A stretch of DNA of 64,000 nt from Bdellovibrionales bacterium (lineage in GTDB: Bacteria; Bdellovibrionota; Bdellovibrionia; Bdellovibrionales; UBA1609). The stretch spans positions 92,518 to 156,517 of the forward strand of contig JAHDIR010000002.1 of NCBI GenBank assembly GCA_020630675.1. Direction: 5' to 3'. A model generated the notes under the pieces. It made no database searches, was not told the origin of the DNA, and was given only the letters and a program-made list of their open reading frames with translations. The position numbers and the translations under genes are program-made. Shown piece by piece: positions 55,634 through 63,529 of the stretch (position 1 is the stretch's first letter; each line of letters starts with the position of its first letter).

Positions 55634-56459
55634 TTTTAAAAAACGAGGAGAACTTCCAAATTTTGTAAAACTCAATTACACCTTCAATATCAAGAAAATT
55701 CTTGAAGAAGTCTCGTTATTTGCAAAAAATGAAACTGACGACCTCAGGCCCAAAGGCTCCTATGGTGACTTAGTCGGAGGGCGATCAGAGGAATTACAAA
55801 AAACTTTTGGCTTAAAATTTAGATCTATCGAAGAGGCATATGAGTTTTTACAAAAAAATGATGTTAATGAATCTGAGCTGACATCTGGCTTACCTCAGGA
55901 AAGAAGAATGACCTGGGATTTTAGAAATTATGTAAAGCCATTTGAAAAATATATTCAAAAAGGTGCTGACGGAAAATATAAAATAACTGGCTCTCCCTAC
56001 AAACAAATAGCAATAACCCAATACAACGAAAATAGTGCTAACCGCCATTATGAAGTATCAATCCCCAAATCAAGGCTAGACGAAAGACATTATAATAAAA
56101 TAAAGAATTGGGCCAAAGGCTCTTACATAGAGGAGGTTCTTAATACCTTCAAGGGATCAGTTCATCGTGCTAGAATTGCAATCATGGAACCAGGGGCATT
56201 TGTTGGAGCTCACATAGACTATAATACAGACTACAGTGTTCGATACCATATTCCTTTAATAACTAACTCAGAGTGTGGCTTTTATGTAAAACGAAAAGGC
56301 TCTTCACCAGAATATATGCATATGCCAGCCGATGGTAGCGCTTGGTTCCTAAATCAAGGTTGGCTACATTCTGCCTGGAACAAAGGCGAAGAACCAAGGT
56401 CTCACCTCATTATATCAGTGTACGGTCAAGATGACTTAGTGGGTCTATATGAAAATTAA
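55626..56459 (+). CDS. 2-oxoglutarate/Fe(II) dioxygenase, aspartyl/asparaginyl-hydroxylase-like, extended
   Basis: 277 residues. The C-terminal 90 form the catalytic core: H196 and D198 (FVGAHIDYNTDYSVRYHIPL), H248 (QGWLHSAWN) and R258 (EEPRSHLIISVYG). The N-terminal 180 residues are specific to this protein and include a GGRSEELQKTFG segment. It overlaps the preceding gene by eight bases and the following by eleven. The substrate is unknown; a peptide or free amino acid side chain is the family precedent. Confidence 0.8.
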   Translation: MSNFKKRGELPNFVKLNYTFNIKKILEEVSLFAKNETDDLRPKGSYGDLVGGRSEELQKTFGLKFRSIEEAYEFLQKNDVNESELTSGLPQERRMTWDFRNYVKPFEKYIQKGADGKYKITGSPYKQIAITQYNENSANRHYEVSIPKSRLDERHYNKIKNWAKGSYIEEVLNTFKGSVHRARIAIMEPGAFVGAHIDYNTDYSVRYHIPLITNSECGFYVKRKGSSPEYMHMPADGSAWFLNQGWLHSAWNKGEEPRSHLIISVYGQDDLVGLYEN

Positions 56460-56991
56460 GAAGAGTATTTACTCCCCTTTTTTAATAAAAACAGACTACA
56501 CCATCAACAAAGAGTATTTTACCGAAATTCTTAAAGATCCTGTATGGCATGACTCAAATGAACTCTATGCCAAATATGTAAAGCTAGCAACTGGTGGAAA
56601 AAGAATGAGGCTCTTCTTTGTAAAACCTCTGAGAAATCTGAACTTCCCAGTTCTTAGAGCTGTAAATCGCCTTTTCAAAGAATTTAATATTCGACCTAGA
56701 GAATTCCGATGTGATTTATTTAAGGTGCTACCTGGCGGAATGTTACCCTTACATATTGACCAAAAAAGTAAAATTTCTTTTTGCATGCCGTTGTCTGTGA
56801 ACACTGGACATACTTTTTTTGAACAAGATGATATTCAACTAAAAGTAAACTACCAAACTATGATTATTCTAAATAATCAAGTTAGCCATGGAGTTTCTAG
56901 CCCTTTACAAGAAAGACTAATTTTTCGCATAGGAATTCATGATATCAGCTTTGAACAGCTCTGCTTAGCTCTTAAAAAAAATACTCTTTAA
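56449..56991 (+). CDS. Small 2-oxoglutarate/Fe(II) dioxygenase
   Basis: 180 residues. Inferred iron ligands are H102 and D104 (GGMLPLHIDQKSKISFCMPL) and H147 (NNQVSHGVSS), with R156 (QERLIFRIGIHD) for 2-oxoglutarate. The LPGGMLPLHID context again resembles the aspartyl/asparaginyl-hydroxylase family, but overall similarity to its neighbours is low. Starts inside the end of the previous gene, so translation is probably coupled. Confidence 0.78.
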   Translation: MKIKKSIYSPFLIKTDYTINKEYFTEILKDPVWHDSNELYAKYVKLATGGKRMRLFFVKPLRNLNFPVLRAVNRLFKEFNIRPREFRCDLFKVLPGGMLPLHIDQKSKISFCMPLSVNTGHTFFEQDDIQLKVNYQTMIILNNQVSHGVSSPLQERLIFRIGIHDISFEQLCLALKKNTL

Positions 56992-57005
56992 TTCAAGGTG
57001 TTTAA

Positions 57006-57749
57006 TTGAGTAACTTTAGCGCAATACAAATTGATAAAATTCTGTCTCAGACACAGGTTGATGAGATTATCAATTTTTTTTATTCTTCGTTTGAAAATAA
57101 TGGGTTTAATTTCCTTAACAAATATAGTCAAATAAATGATCCGCTATCCAAAGTCAGCAGCTTAAGCATAAAACATGACATCATAAGGATTTTATCAAAC
57201 TTTTTTGGTGATTTTTACTTTTACGAAAGCATCAAGAAAATTGCAAATTTAGATCATAATTGTGATTTTATACTTAAACAGTATAAAATATTTATGCCTC
57301 ATACTGACAAAGTTACAAGTATACCTGGGTACACTCATTTTAAAGATGTGATCTTTCCTCTTGCTACGGACAAAAATAAACTGCCAAAGTTATATATATG
57401 TTCACAAACATATACAGGAAAAGCTATACATCTGAGGTTGGGAGATAAAAAAGATGCAGCTTATAAGCCAAAATACGCAACTGTTATATCGCAAAATCCA
57501 TACGAACAGTATGGCATTAAAGGTATTTCATATAGTAACCAGGTTCCTGAATCATGGCTAAATAAATTTATTGGTCGCGACCTTCCAAAAAGCTACTTCA
57601 GTGGACTTTCTATAAAAAAGATTTTTGATTGGAAGCCGGGTTCAATGATTGCGCTAGACCCAGAAATAATACACGGACCCACCAATTACCGCTTAATAGG
57701 TGCCAACTGGAAAATGGGAATGACTATAAGACTTTTCAAAAAGAATTAA
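57006..57749 (+). CDS. 2-oxoglutarate/Fe(II) dioxygenase, PHTD/HGPTN family, member 1
   Basis: 247 residues from a TTG at 57006 with AAGGTG before it. Inferred ligands H99 and D101 (IFMPHTDKVTSIPG) and H223 (IIHGPTNYRL). It shares a set of motifs with the genes at 58.9 and 59.8-60.7 kb: PHTDxxTxIPG, FKDVIxPLAxDK, CSQxYxGxAxH, GLSIKxxFxWxPG and IHGPTNxxLxGxxWKxG. This is the shortest of the three, lacking about 30 N-terminal and 30 C-terminal residues. Its end overlaps the convergent small gene by four bases. Confidence 0.78.
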   Translation: MSNFSAIQIDKILSQTQVDEIINFFYSSFENNGFNFLNKYSQINDPLSKVSSLSIKHDIIRILSNFFGDFYFYESIKKIANLDHNCDFILKQYKIFMPHTDKVTSIPGYTHFKDVIFPLATDKNKLPKLYICSQTYTGKAIHLRLGDKKDAAYKPKYATVISQNPYEQYGIKGISYSNQVPESWLNKFIGRDLPKSYFSGLSIKKIFDWKPGSMIALDPEIIHGPTNYRLIGANWKMGMTIRLFKKN

Positions 57750-58138
57750 CCCCATCTTATGTCAAAAAAATCGACAGTTGTTTTCTTAGTTTTTAAGCGT
57801 TTATATGCAAGACTATATAATCTTTGATGTAGCTTACTTCTGTATGTCTTATTTACAAGGACTGTTTGCTGGTCTTCCATAAGGTTAGATGAAGATGATA
57901 CTTTGTTAGTTAACCAGCCAAGTTTATTAAAATAAGTGTTTATTTTATTTACTTCAGGGTCATCATGATCAATCCAAAACTCTGCAGCTGTTTCATACTT
58001 TTTATTAGGATATATTTTAGATCTGCACTTAAATTGTAACTTACATTTTAGGTTTGAAACCGAACTCCCTAGTGACTTTGGTGCCCCCCCAAACATTATA
58101 GAACTACTGACAATTTTAAGTATATTCCTGCGCTTCAT
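57746..58138 (-). CDS. Small protein with a possible Tat signal
   Basis: 130 residues from the ATG at 58138; a longer frame to 58174 would put a hydrophobic, Cys-rich leader before it. The N-terminus MKRRNILKIVSSSIMFGGA has twin Arg followed by NILK and a moderately hydrophobic run, as in Tat signals, though no clear AxA cleavage site is visible. The remainder is charged: AEFWIDHDDPEVNKINTYFNKLGW and a basic C-terminus. I do not recognise it. It is the only minus-strand gene inside the dioxygenase group other than the third paralogue. Confidence 0.55.
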   Translation of the reverse strand: MKRRNILKIVSSSIMFGGAPKSLGSSVSNLKCKLQFKCRSKIYPNKKYETAAEFWIDHDDPEVNKINTYFNKLGWLTNKVSSSSNLMEDQQTVLVNKTYRSKLHQRLYSLAYKRLKTKKTTVDFFDIRWG

Positions 58139-58296
58139 AAAATTTAATATCCCAATTAAACAACAACTCGTCACTCTTTATCCTGCTCTGAGAGTGTTAA
58201 AGAGTCAATAGAGTAAAAATGATTTTTTTGTCTCTAATGATCAATGAGTAATCTACCCTTTTAAACATTATCCTAACTATGTTATGTTCTTTTCAT

Positions 58297-58893
58297 ATGA
58301 GAAAAAAATTACCCAAACACCTTGGAAGAACTGTTGATAATAACTATACTTGTATTGATTTTCCAGTATGCCAATATCTATTAAAAAATTTCAAAATCGC
58401 CAGCTTGCTTGATATAGGTTGCGCAAACGGTGATCTAGTTAAATATTTTCGAAATCAATCTATTGATGCCCACGGAATTGACGGCGACTATTTTGCAACC
58501 CAGATATACTCTGACATTAAGGTCAGGAGTTTTCTTCAAACCCATGATTATTGCCAAGGGCCTTCTGTTTTAAATAAAAACTTTGATTTAATTTTAAGCT
58601 ATGATTTTCTAGAGCATGTACAAGAAAGATTTATACCTTATTTTATGAAAGACTTTAAGCTTGGTGAAAAACTTGTAGTTTCAACACCTAGTCCGGGGTG
58701 TCCTGGCTGGCATCATGTAAACTGCCAAAATGAAAAATATTGGATTGAGTTATTCCGGCGTCATGGCTTCACACACAATATAGTGATTTCTCATGACCTA
58801 AAAAACATCTCTAAAGTCACTGACCCTCACTTCGATCACACTCAATTTGATAAGTTCAAACAAGTATTTTTTTTCGAAAAAAATCCAAACTAG
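58297..58893 (+). CDS. SAM-dependent methyltransferase (class I)
   Basis: 198 residues from the ATG at 58297. Motif I is SLLDIGCANGDLVKYF (about 36-51). The acidic residue ending the second strand is in GIDGDY, and LILSYDFLEHVQERFIPYFMKDF is the post-motif region typical of the Methyltransf_11/23 type. STPSPGCPGWHHVNC is in the substrate area, with several Cys and His. The substrate is not predictable. It is followed 19 bases later by the second PHTD/HGPTN dioxygenase on the same strand. Confidence 0.85.
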   Translation: MRKKLPKHLGRTVDNNYTCIDFPVCQYLLKNFKIASLLDIGCANGDLVKYFRNQSIDAHGIDGDYFATQIYSDIKVRSFLQTHDYCQGPSVLNKNFDLILSYDFLEHVQERFIPYFMKDFKLGEKLVVSTPSPGCPGWHHVNCQNEKYWIELFRRHGFTHNIVISHDLKNISKVTDPHFDHTQFDKFKQVFFFEKNPN

Positions 58894-58912
58894 CTATATA
58901 AAAAGGGCTTAT

Positions 58913-59779
58913 ATGCAAGACCTCATTCACAACCCAAACGAAACTTTTTACAAAGAGTATTTACCCGCTTCTGAGCCAATTCAAAACCCTGGCTTCTTAA
59001 ATAGCAGTGAACTTTCATTTTTTTTATCTTTCTTTAAAAAAAAATTTCCTAATCATGGGTTCGGCTTAGCTAATAAACTATTTTTTATACTTTGCCCATT
59101 TGATTTTCCTGAACTCAAAGAAATTTTAGCTCCAAAACTAAGTTCTATATTTGGTGAATTTTATATTTATAGCGATATCAACCTCGACCCAGTTCCACAA
59201 AGTAGCGATTTTTTTATTTACCAAACAAAAATATTCATGCCTCATACTGACTCCATTACTCATATACCCGGGTATTTACACTATAAGGATGTAATCTTAC
59301 CACTTGCTGTAGATAAGGATAAACATACGAGTACGTACGTGTGTGACCAAAGATACTACGGACGCGCTTCTCACTTAATGCATGGGAAAAAATGTAATAA
59401 AACGACGAAATACTCTAATATTTTTCGCAAACACACATATGACTACTACGGTGTAGAGGGTGTTCAAAAAAATCATAAGAATCAGGTCAGTACTGATTGG
59501 CTCAACACAAATATTGGAAATGTAATTCCACATTCTTTTTTCAGGGGGCTATCAATCAAACGAATGTTCAAATGGATACCTGGTAGTATAATAATACAGG
59601 ACCCCTCTCTTATTCATGGACCAACAAATTATAAGTTGCATGGGGCAAATTGGAAACTAGGAATATCTATACGAATTTTCAAAAAAAATATCAAATGGCA
59701 GCCAAACACTATCTTTAGTAGATATAAACCAAGTTGTAACCTTTTAAAGACGAAAATTCTTCCAAGTTTAGATAAATAA
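58913..59779 (+). CDS. 2-oxoglutarate/Fe(II) dioxygenase, PHTD/HGPTN family, member 2
   Basis: 288 residues from the ATG at 58913 (AAGGG upstream). Inferred ligands H111 and D113 (IFMPHTDSITHIPG) and H235 (LIHGPTNYKLHG). It is most like member 3 at 59.8-60.7 kb through PHTDSITHIPG, QRYYGRAxH and the C-terminal SRY segment. It is also like member 1 through IFMPHTD. It is convergent with member 3; the two coding ends overlap by 12 bases. Confidence 0.8.
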   Translation: MQDLIHNPNETFYKEYLPASEPIQNPGFLNSSELSFFLSFFKKKFPNHGFGLANKLFFILCPFDFPELKEILAPKLSSIFGEFYIYSDINLDPVPQSSDFFIYQTKIFMPHTDSITHIPGYLHYKDVILPLAVDKDKHTSTYVCDQRYYGRASHLMHGKKCNKTTKYSNIFRKHTYDYYGVEGVQKNHKNQVSTDWLNTNIGNVIPHSFFRGLSIKRMFKWIPGSIIIQDPSLIHGPTNYKLHGANWKLGISIRIFKKNIKWQPNTIFSRYKPSCNLLKTKILPSLDK

Positions 59780-60700
59780 TTTCAGTGGAATTTTACTGTT
59801 TTCTAAACTTTCAATAGCCATTTCTTTAAACGGCAAGGTATACCTACTAAACAAACTACTCTCATTACGCAAATATTCATCTTTTTTTATTAATGTATGA
59901 AGAGTAATCCCTAGCTTCCAACTAACACCTTTTAATTTAAAGTTTGTGGGACCATGTATAACAGACTGATCGTGTATTATCGCGGTACCTGGTAGCCAGG
60001 CAAATTCATTTTCAAGAGAAAGGCCACTAAAAACTGATAACGGCAAGCCTGAACCAACAATATTCTGGTGGTACCAATCTTCGCTTAAACCGCCATCAAC
60101 ACAATACTTAACACCATAATCTTTATATTTTTGGTTTTTAATGATGTTGGCATAGTTAGCAAAATAAGCAGTTTTCCAACCATACTTAAAATGAGTAGCC
60201 CTACCATAGTAGCGCTGAGAACAAGTATAATAACCAACCTCAGCATCTTTATCTAAGGCTATAGGTATTACAATGTCTTTGTAAGGCACAAAACCTGGTA
60301 TATGTGTTATGGAGTCTGTATGTGGAGTATATGCATTGGTCATTAAATAGTAATGATCGCCAACCTGTATGTTATCACTTGAAACTGAAAAATAAAAAAT
60401 TAAATCACTACCAAATAATTTCCTGATTTTTGGTTCCAAAATATTACGAACGACTTCGAACGTCATTGGGTTTGATATTTGGCAGTAAACTTTATTTATA
60501 ATGTTTCCATATTTCTTAAAGTTATCAAAATAAAATTTTTTTAAAATACAAAGTTCATGGTCATCCAAAAAATTATCTATCTGTGTTGACTTTTCTTCGT
60601 CTAAATAACCTTCATAATTTTCATTTCCTAAGACGTGAATAAGGTCTGTCGACAAGAGTTCTTCTTTCGAAAGTATTGTTTGAGATTGAGATATTTGCAT
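59768..60700 (-). CDS. 2-oxoglutarate/Fe(II) dioxygenase, PHTD/HGPTN family, member 3
   Basis: 310 residues, the longest of the three. Inferred ligands H127 and D129 (YTPHTDSITHIPG) and H249 (VIHGPTNFKLKG). CSQRYYGRATH, GLSLENEFAWLPG and VSWKLGIT complete the shared signature. The first 45 residues are specific to this protein. It lies on the opposite strand from members 1 and 2, facing member 2 tail to tail, so inversion after duplication is likely. Confidence 0.8.
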   Translation of the reverse strand: MQISQSQTILSKEELLSTDLIHVLGNENYEGYLDEEKSTQIDNFLDDHELCILKKFYFDNFKKYGNIINKVYCQISNPMTFEVVRNILEPKIRKLFGSDLIFYFSVSSDNIQVGDHYYLMTNAYTPHTDSITHIPGFVPYKDIVIPIALDKDAEVGYYTCSQRYYGRATHFKYGWKTAYFANYANIIKNQKYKDYGVKYCVDGGLSEDWYHQNIVGSGLPLSVFSGLSLENEFAWLPGTAIIHDQSVIHGPTNFKLKGVSWKLGITLHTLIKKDEYLRNESSLFSRYTLPFKEMAIESLENSKIPLKLFI

Positions 60701-60785
60701 TTTTTTACTTTTTGATAAAAATAGAGTATGTTATTTTTTGTATGAAGTACCATTATAGAGTACTATTTTTTCAAAGGAAAGTCGT

Positions 60786-62039
60786 GTGATTTTTTTTATT
60801 TTAACCCTTATTCTATCAGCTTCACCTTCACTTTTAGCAGATAATATTAAACAAGACCACTTCCTCGAAAATATTAACAAAAAAATAAAAAAAAGAGAAT
60901 ATAAATTTGCTAAAAAATTTTTAAATAAAAGAATTAATTACGAGGTTAAGTCAAAAAATATTCCCTCAGATCAATTAGCAACTTACTTTTCAAAACTAAT
61001 TGAAGTAAGTATTATGCTAAACGATTATTCAGCTTTAGATAAGGCTATTGAAAAACTTACCTCCCACCTTGAAGTGGTATCAAGTGAAGCTAGACCAATA
61101 TATTTTCGAAAAATTAAAGGTTTGTACTCAGGTCTTGACATATTAAATAAACATCAGATGTATTATTATTTAATAATTAATTTTGCCAAAAAAATTTACA
61201 AAAAGTGGCCAGAAGAAATTTTTCTTTACGAAAATGTCCCCCGAATTATTATATTTCAATTACTAATACCTAGAAAAGCTATAAATTACTTATCAAACTT
61301 GCAGCCACCCAATAATAAACTACACACTGAAGTCACTATTCAATATTGTGCCGCTCTTAGAAAAGCTGGCGCTTATAAACTTTTATTAAAATTCTGCAAG
61401 AAAGATACCACGCTAAACTCAGTCCATCTGCGCAACATAAGACTAGAGTACCTAAGAGCCCTTGCTCGATTAAACTTAGCAAAAGAGTTCCGAAGCGAAT
61501 ATCAACATCTGAAGAATAAATTTGAAAAAATTGATAGCCAATATTTTGCACGTCTAGAAATCGAAAGGTTTATTTTCAACGCCGCCAATAAAAACATGAC
61601 TATTCAATCATTTAAAAAAACTACTTTGTGGTGGCCTAAAAAACAAAAAGATAAAAAATTACGAAGATGGTATAGCTCAACCAAGGTTAGAGTTCTCATG
61701 ATACTCGGAGAAAACTCTCTTGCCCTAAAAATTTTTGAAGAAAACCAAAAAATTAGCACATCATACAAGCTATCAAACGATGCGCTGTTGCAATTAGAGT
61801 TGATTAAAATCGCCCTATTATCAAAAAATTTAAAGAAAATTTCAGAGGCTAAAACTAAACTTAAACTAATTCAAAATAAATTATCACAAGTTCGAAACAA
61901 AAAATATAACTACTTTATTGAGTGCCTGAAAGCACTTATTGACAATAAGCCAATAAAATTTAAAGAAGCAAGTACCAAGTTAGAAAAAATGCTCGGAAAA
62001 TTTGACCCAACCCTAATGGCTATTTCGGGATTAAAATGA
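60786..62039 (+). CDS. Secreted helical-repeat (TPR-like) protein
   Basis: 417 residues with a GTG start (AAGGAAAG upstream) and a signal peptide (MIFFILTLILSASPSLLA). The mature part is helix pairs throughout, Lys-rich, with TPR-like spacing (YEFAKKFLNKR-type and NSLALKIFEENQKIS units). It is predicted to be periplasmic. Its stop overlaps the start of the next gene in ATGA, so the two are coupled; it may be a periplasmic partner of that membrane protein. Confidence 0.65.
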   Translation: MIFFILTLILSASPSLLADNIKQDHFLENINKKIKKREYKFAKKFLNKRINYEVKSKNIPSDQLATYFSKLIEVSIMLNDYSALDKAIEKLTSHLEVVSSEARPIYFRKIKGLYSGLDILNKHQMYYYLIINFAKKIYKKWPEEIFLYENVPRIIIFQLLIPRKAINYLSNLQPPNNKLHTEVTIQYCAALRKAGAYKLLLKFCKKDTTLNSVHLRNIRLEYLRALARLNLAKEFRSEYQHLKNKFEKIDSQYFARLEIERFIFNAANKNMTIQSFKKTTLWWPKKQKDKKLRRWYSSTKVRVLMILGENSLALKIFEENQKISTSYKLSNDALLQLELIKIALLSKNLKKISEAKTKLKLIQNKLSQVRNKKYNYFIECLKALIDNKPIKFKEASTKLEKMLGKFDPTLMAISGLK

Positions 62040-63439
62040 AATGGACAGAAAGTCTACAAACAAATCGAAGCCTAATAATTTTTTATATATCTTCTTTTCT
62101 CTATTTTTCTGCTTATTTGCTAATTTTTTGGCCTGGATTATTTTCGGGCGATACCTTTTGTGACGTTCATCAAGCAGTTTATGGTCAGTATAAATCTTGG
62201 GGAAGCTATTTATACTATAAACTAACTTCTCTTCAATTTTCTATAAGTAAACATCCAGCCATTATGGGCTTAACTCAAATAACATTCATTTGTTTTTGCT
62301 TAACCAGAGTTTTTCAATTATGTCAGATATATAAAATAAAAAAAATTTTTATTTTATTAAATTTACTAGTATTTTTTTTACCATTAAATAGTCTTTTGAC
62401 AATATTTTACAGTCGTGACTTTTGGGCAGGCTGGACAAACATACTTATTTTTATTGAACTTTTTAATATTACTTTTAAATATGTTTATCTTAAACAAGAA
62501 CCAAGCGCTAAATATTTATTTCTCATATCTGCACTAATTGTAACCTCGGCACTACTTAGATTTGAAAACTATATATTTATCCCATTAACATTTATAATCT
62601 ATAATTACCTAAACTTTTTCAAAACAAAAAAAAAATTATTGATGTTTTTTATTATTTTAATTTTATTTTCAGTCATATTTTACAAATTCATATACCCTAT
62701 GTCTAGAAACAACGATAACTACGTGCTTGTGCCAACTAGGCTCTATATTGTATCCGCACTCATAAATCCATTATCATATATAATTAAAAATAATTATGAT
62801 CTTGCCCCAGATCAGAAGAAAGCAATAGATAAAGTTGTCCCCGTAAAATTATTATATGAAAAATATTCAGCTTTTGAAATTGAACCTTTTCATGAACGTC
62901 TTCGCCAGGGAAATATTGAGTTTACAAACTCTTCTTTTAAAAATTTCTTATACACAACTTTTGAAATTTTTAGTGAAAATTTTTTACTCTTTCTTAGAAA
63001 TAGGACAAGCATGTTCTTTTCAATTTTAGGATTAAAAAATACCTACTATTTTTCAAATCGATTCTATGAATTGAACCCCTCAAAGTATGCATCCGAGCTA
63101 AGAAAAAAATTTAAAGGAATTTGGCCTGAAAAAAATTATGAAATACTCGGTAATACTAAAAATTTTGTCTATAGTATGGGTAAATTTAATAAAAATTTTG
63201 GAATATTATTAAATAGCGCTATTGTTGGTTTTATACTTTCAATTTTTTTATTATTCAAAATCAAAAAATTTCCTGCCACTGGCTGGGCCTCCCTTTTTAT
63301 ATCAAGTAGACTTGTAATCATTTTTTTTACTGCACCAGCTAGTCATTTTAAATATATTTATAGTCTTTATATTTTTGGCTTTGTTGGCATATTAACACTA
63401 TATATTGAAATGAGAGTTAAAAAAAACCTTAATGAATGA
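62036..63439 (+). CDS. Multi-pass membrane protein with GT-C glycosyltransferase-like features
   Basis: 467 residues with about ten membrane helices. After the first helix, WPGLFSGDTFCDVHQAVYG (D39, D43) resembles the acidic first periplasmic loop of GT-C lipid-dependent glycosyltransferases. YSRDFWAGW (R127, D128) fits the second conserved loop. A large periplasmic segment lies at about 235-375. The donor and acceptor are unknown, and a DUF6020-type membrane protein is the nearest description I can give. Four-base overlap with the preceding gene. Confidence 0.6.
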   Translation: MKWTESLQTNRSLIIFYISSFLYFSAYLLIFWPGLFSGDTFCDVHQAVYGQYKSWGSYLYYKLTSLQFSISKHPAIMGLTQITFICFCLTRVFQLCQIYKIKKIFILLNLLVFFLPLNSLLTIFYSRDFWAGWTNILIFIELFNITFKYVYLKQEPSAKYLFLISALIVTSALLRFENYIFIPLTFIIYNYLNFFKTKKKLLMFFIILILFSVIFYKFIYPMSRNNDNYVLVPTRLYIVSALINPLSYIIKNNYDLAPDQKKAIDKVVPVKLLYEKYSAFEIEPFHERLRQGNIEFTNSSFKNFLYTTFEIFSENFLLFLRNRTSMFFSILGLKNTYYFSNRFYELNPSKYASELRKKFKGIWPEKNYEILGNTKNFVYSMGKFNKNFGILLNSAIVGFILSIFLLFKIKKFPATGWASLFISSRLVIIFFTAPASHFKYIYSLYIFGFVGILTLYIEMRVKKNLNE

Positions 63440-63465
63440 TTAAAAAATTAAAATTAAACCCAAGT

Positions 63466-63492
63466 TTCTTATTTTTTTATCAAAAATAAGAA
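63466..63492 (+). terminator. AT-rich hairpin after the GT-C-like gene
   Basis: Perfect 11-base arms TTCTTATTTTT and AAAAATAAGAA around a 5-base loop, followed by TTGTTGTTT, 27 bases after the stop codon. It may terminate or attenuate before the next gene, which starts 38 bases later. Confidence 0.5.
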
Positions 63493-63529
63493 TTGTTGTT
63501 TAGAGTCATATAATAGAATAACATTTATT

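Noticed and set aside
57006..60700. Prophage or insertion element carrying the dioxygenases
   Set aside because: No integrase, transposase, phage structural gene, att-like repeat or terminal inverted repeat was recognised.
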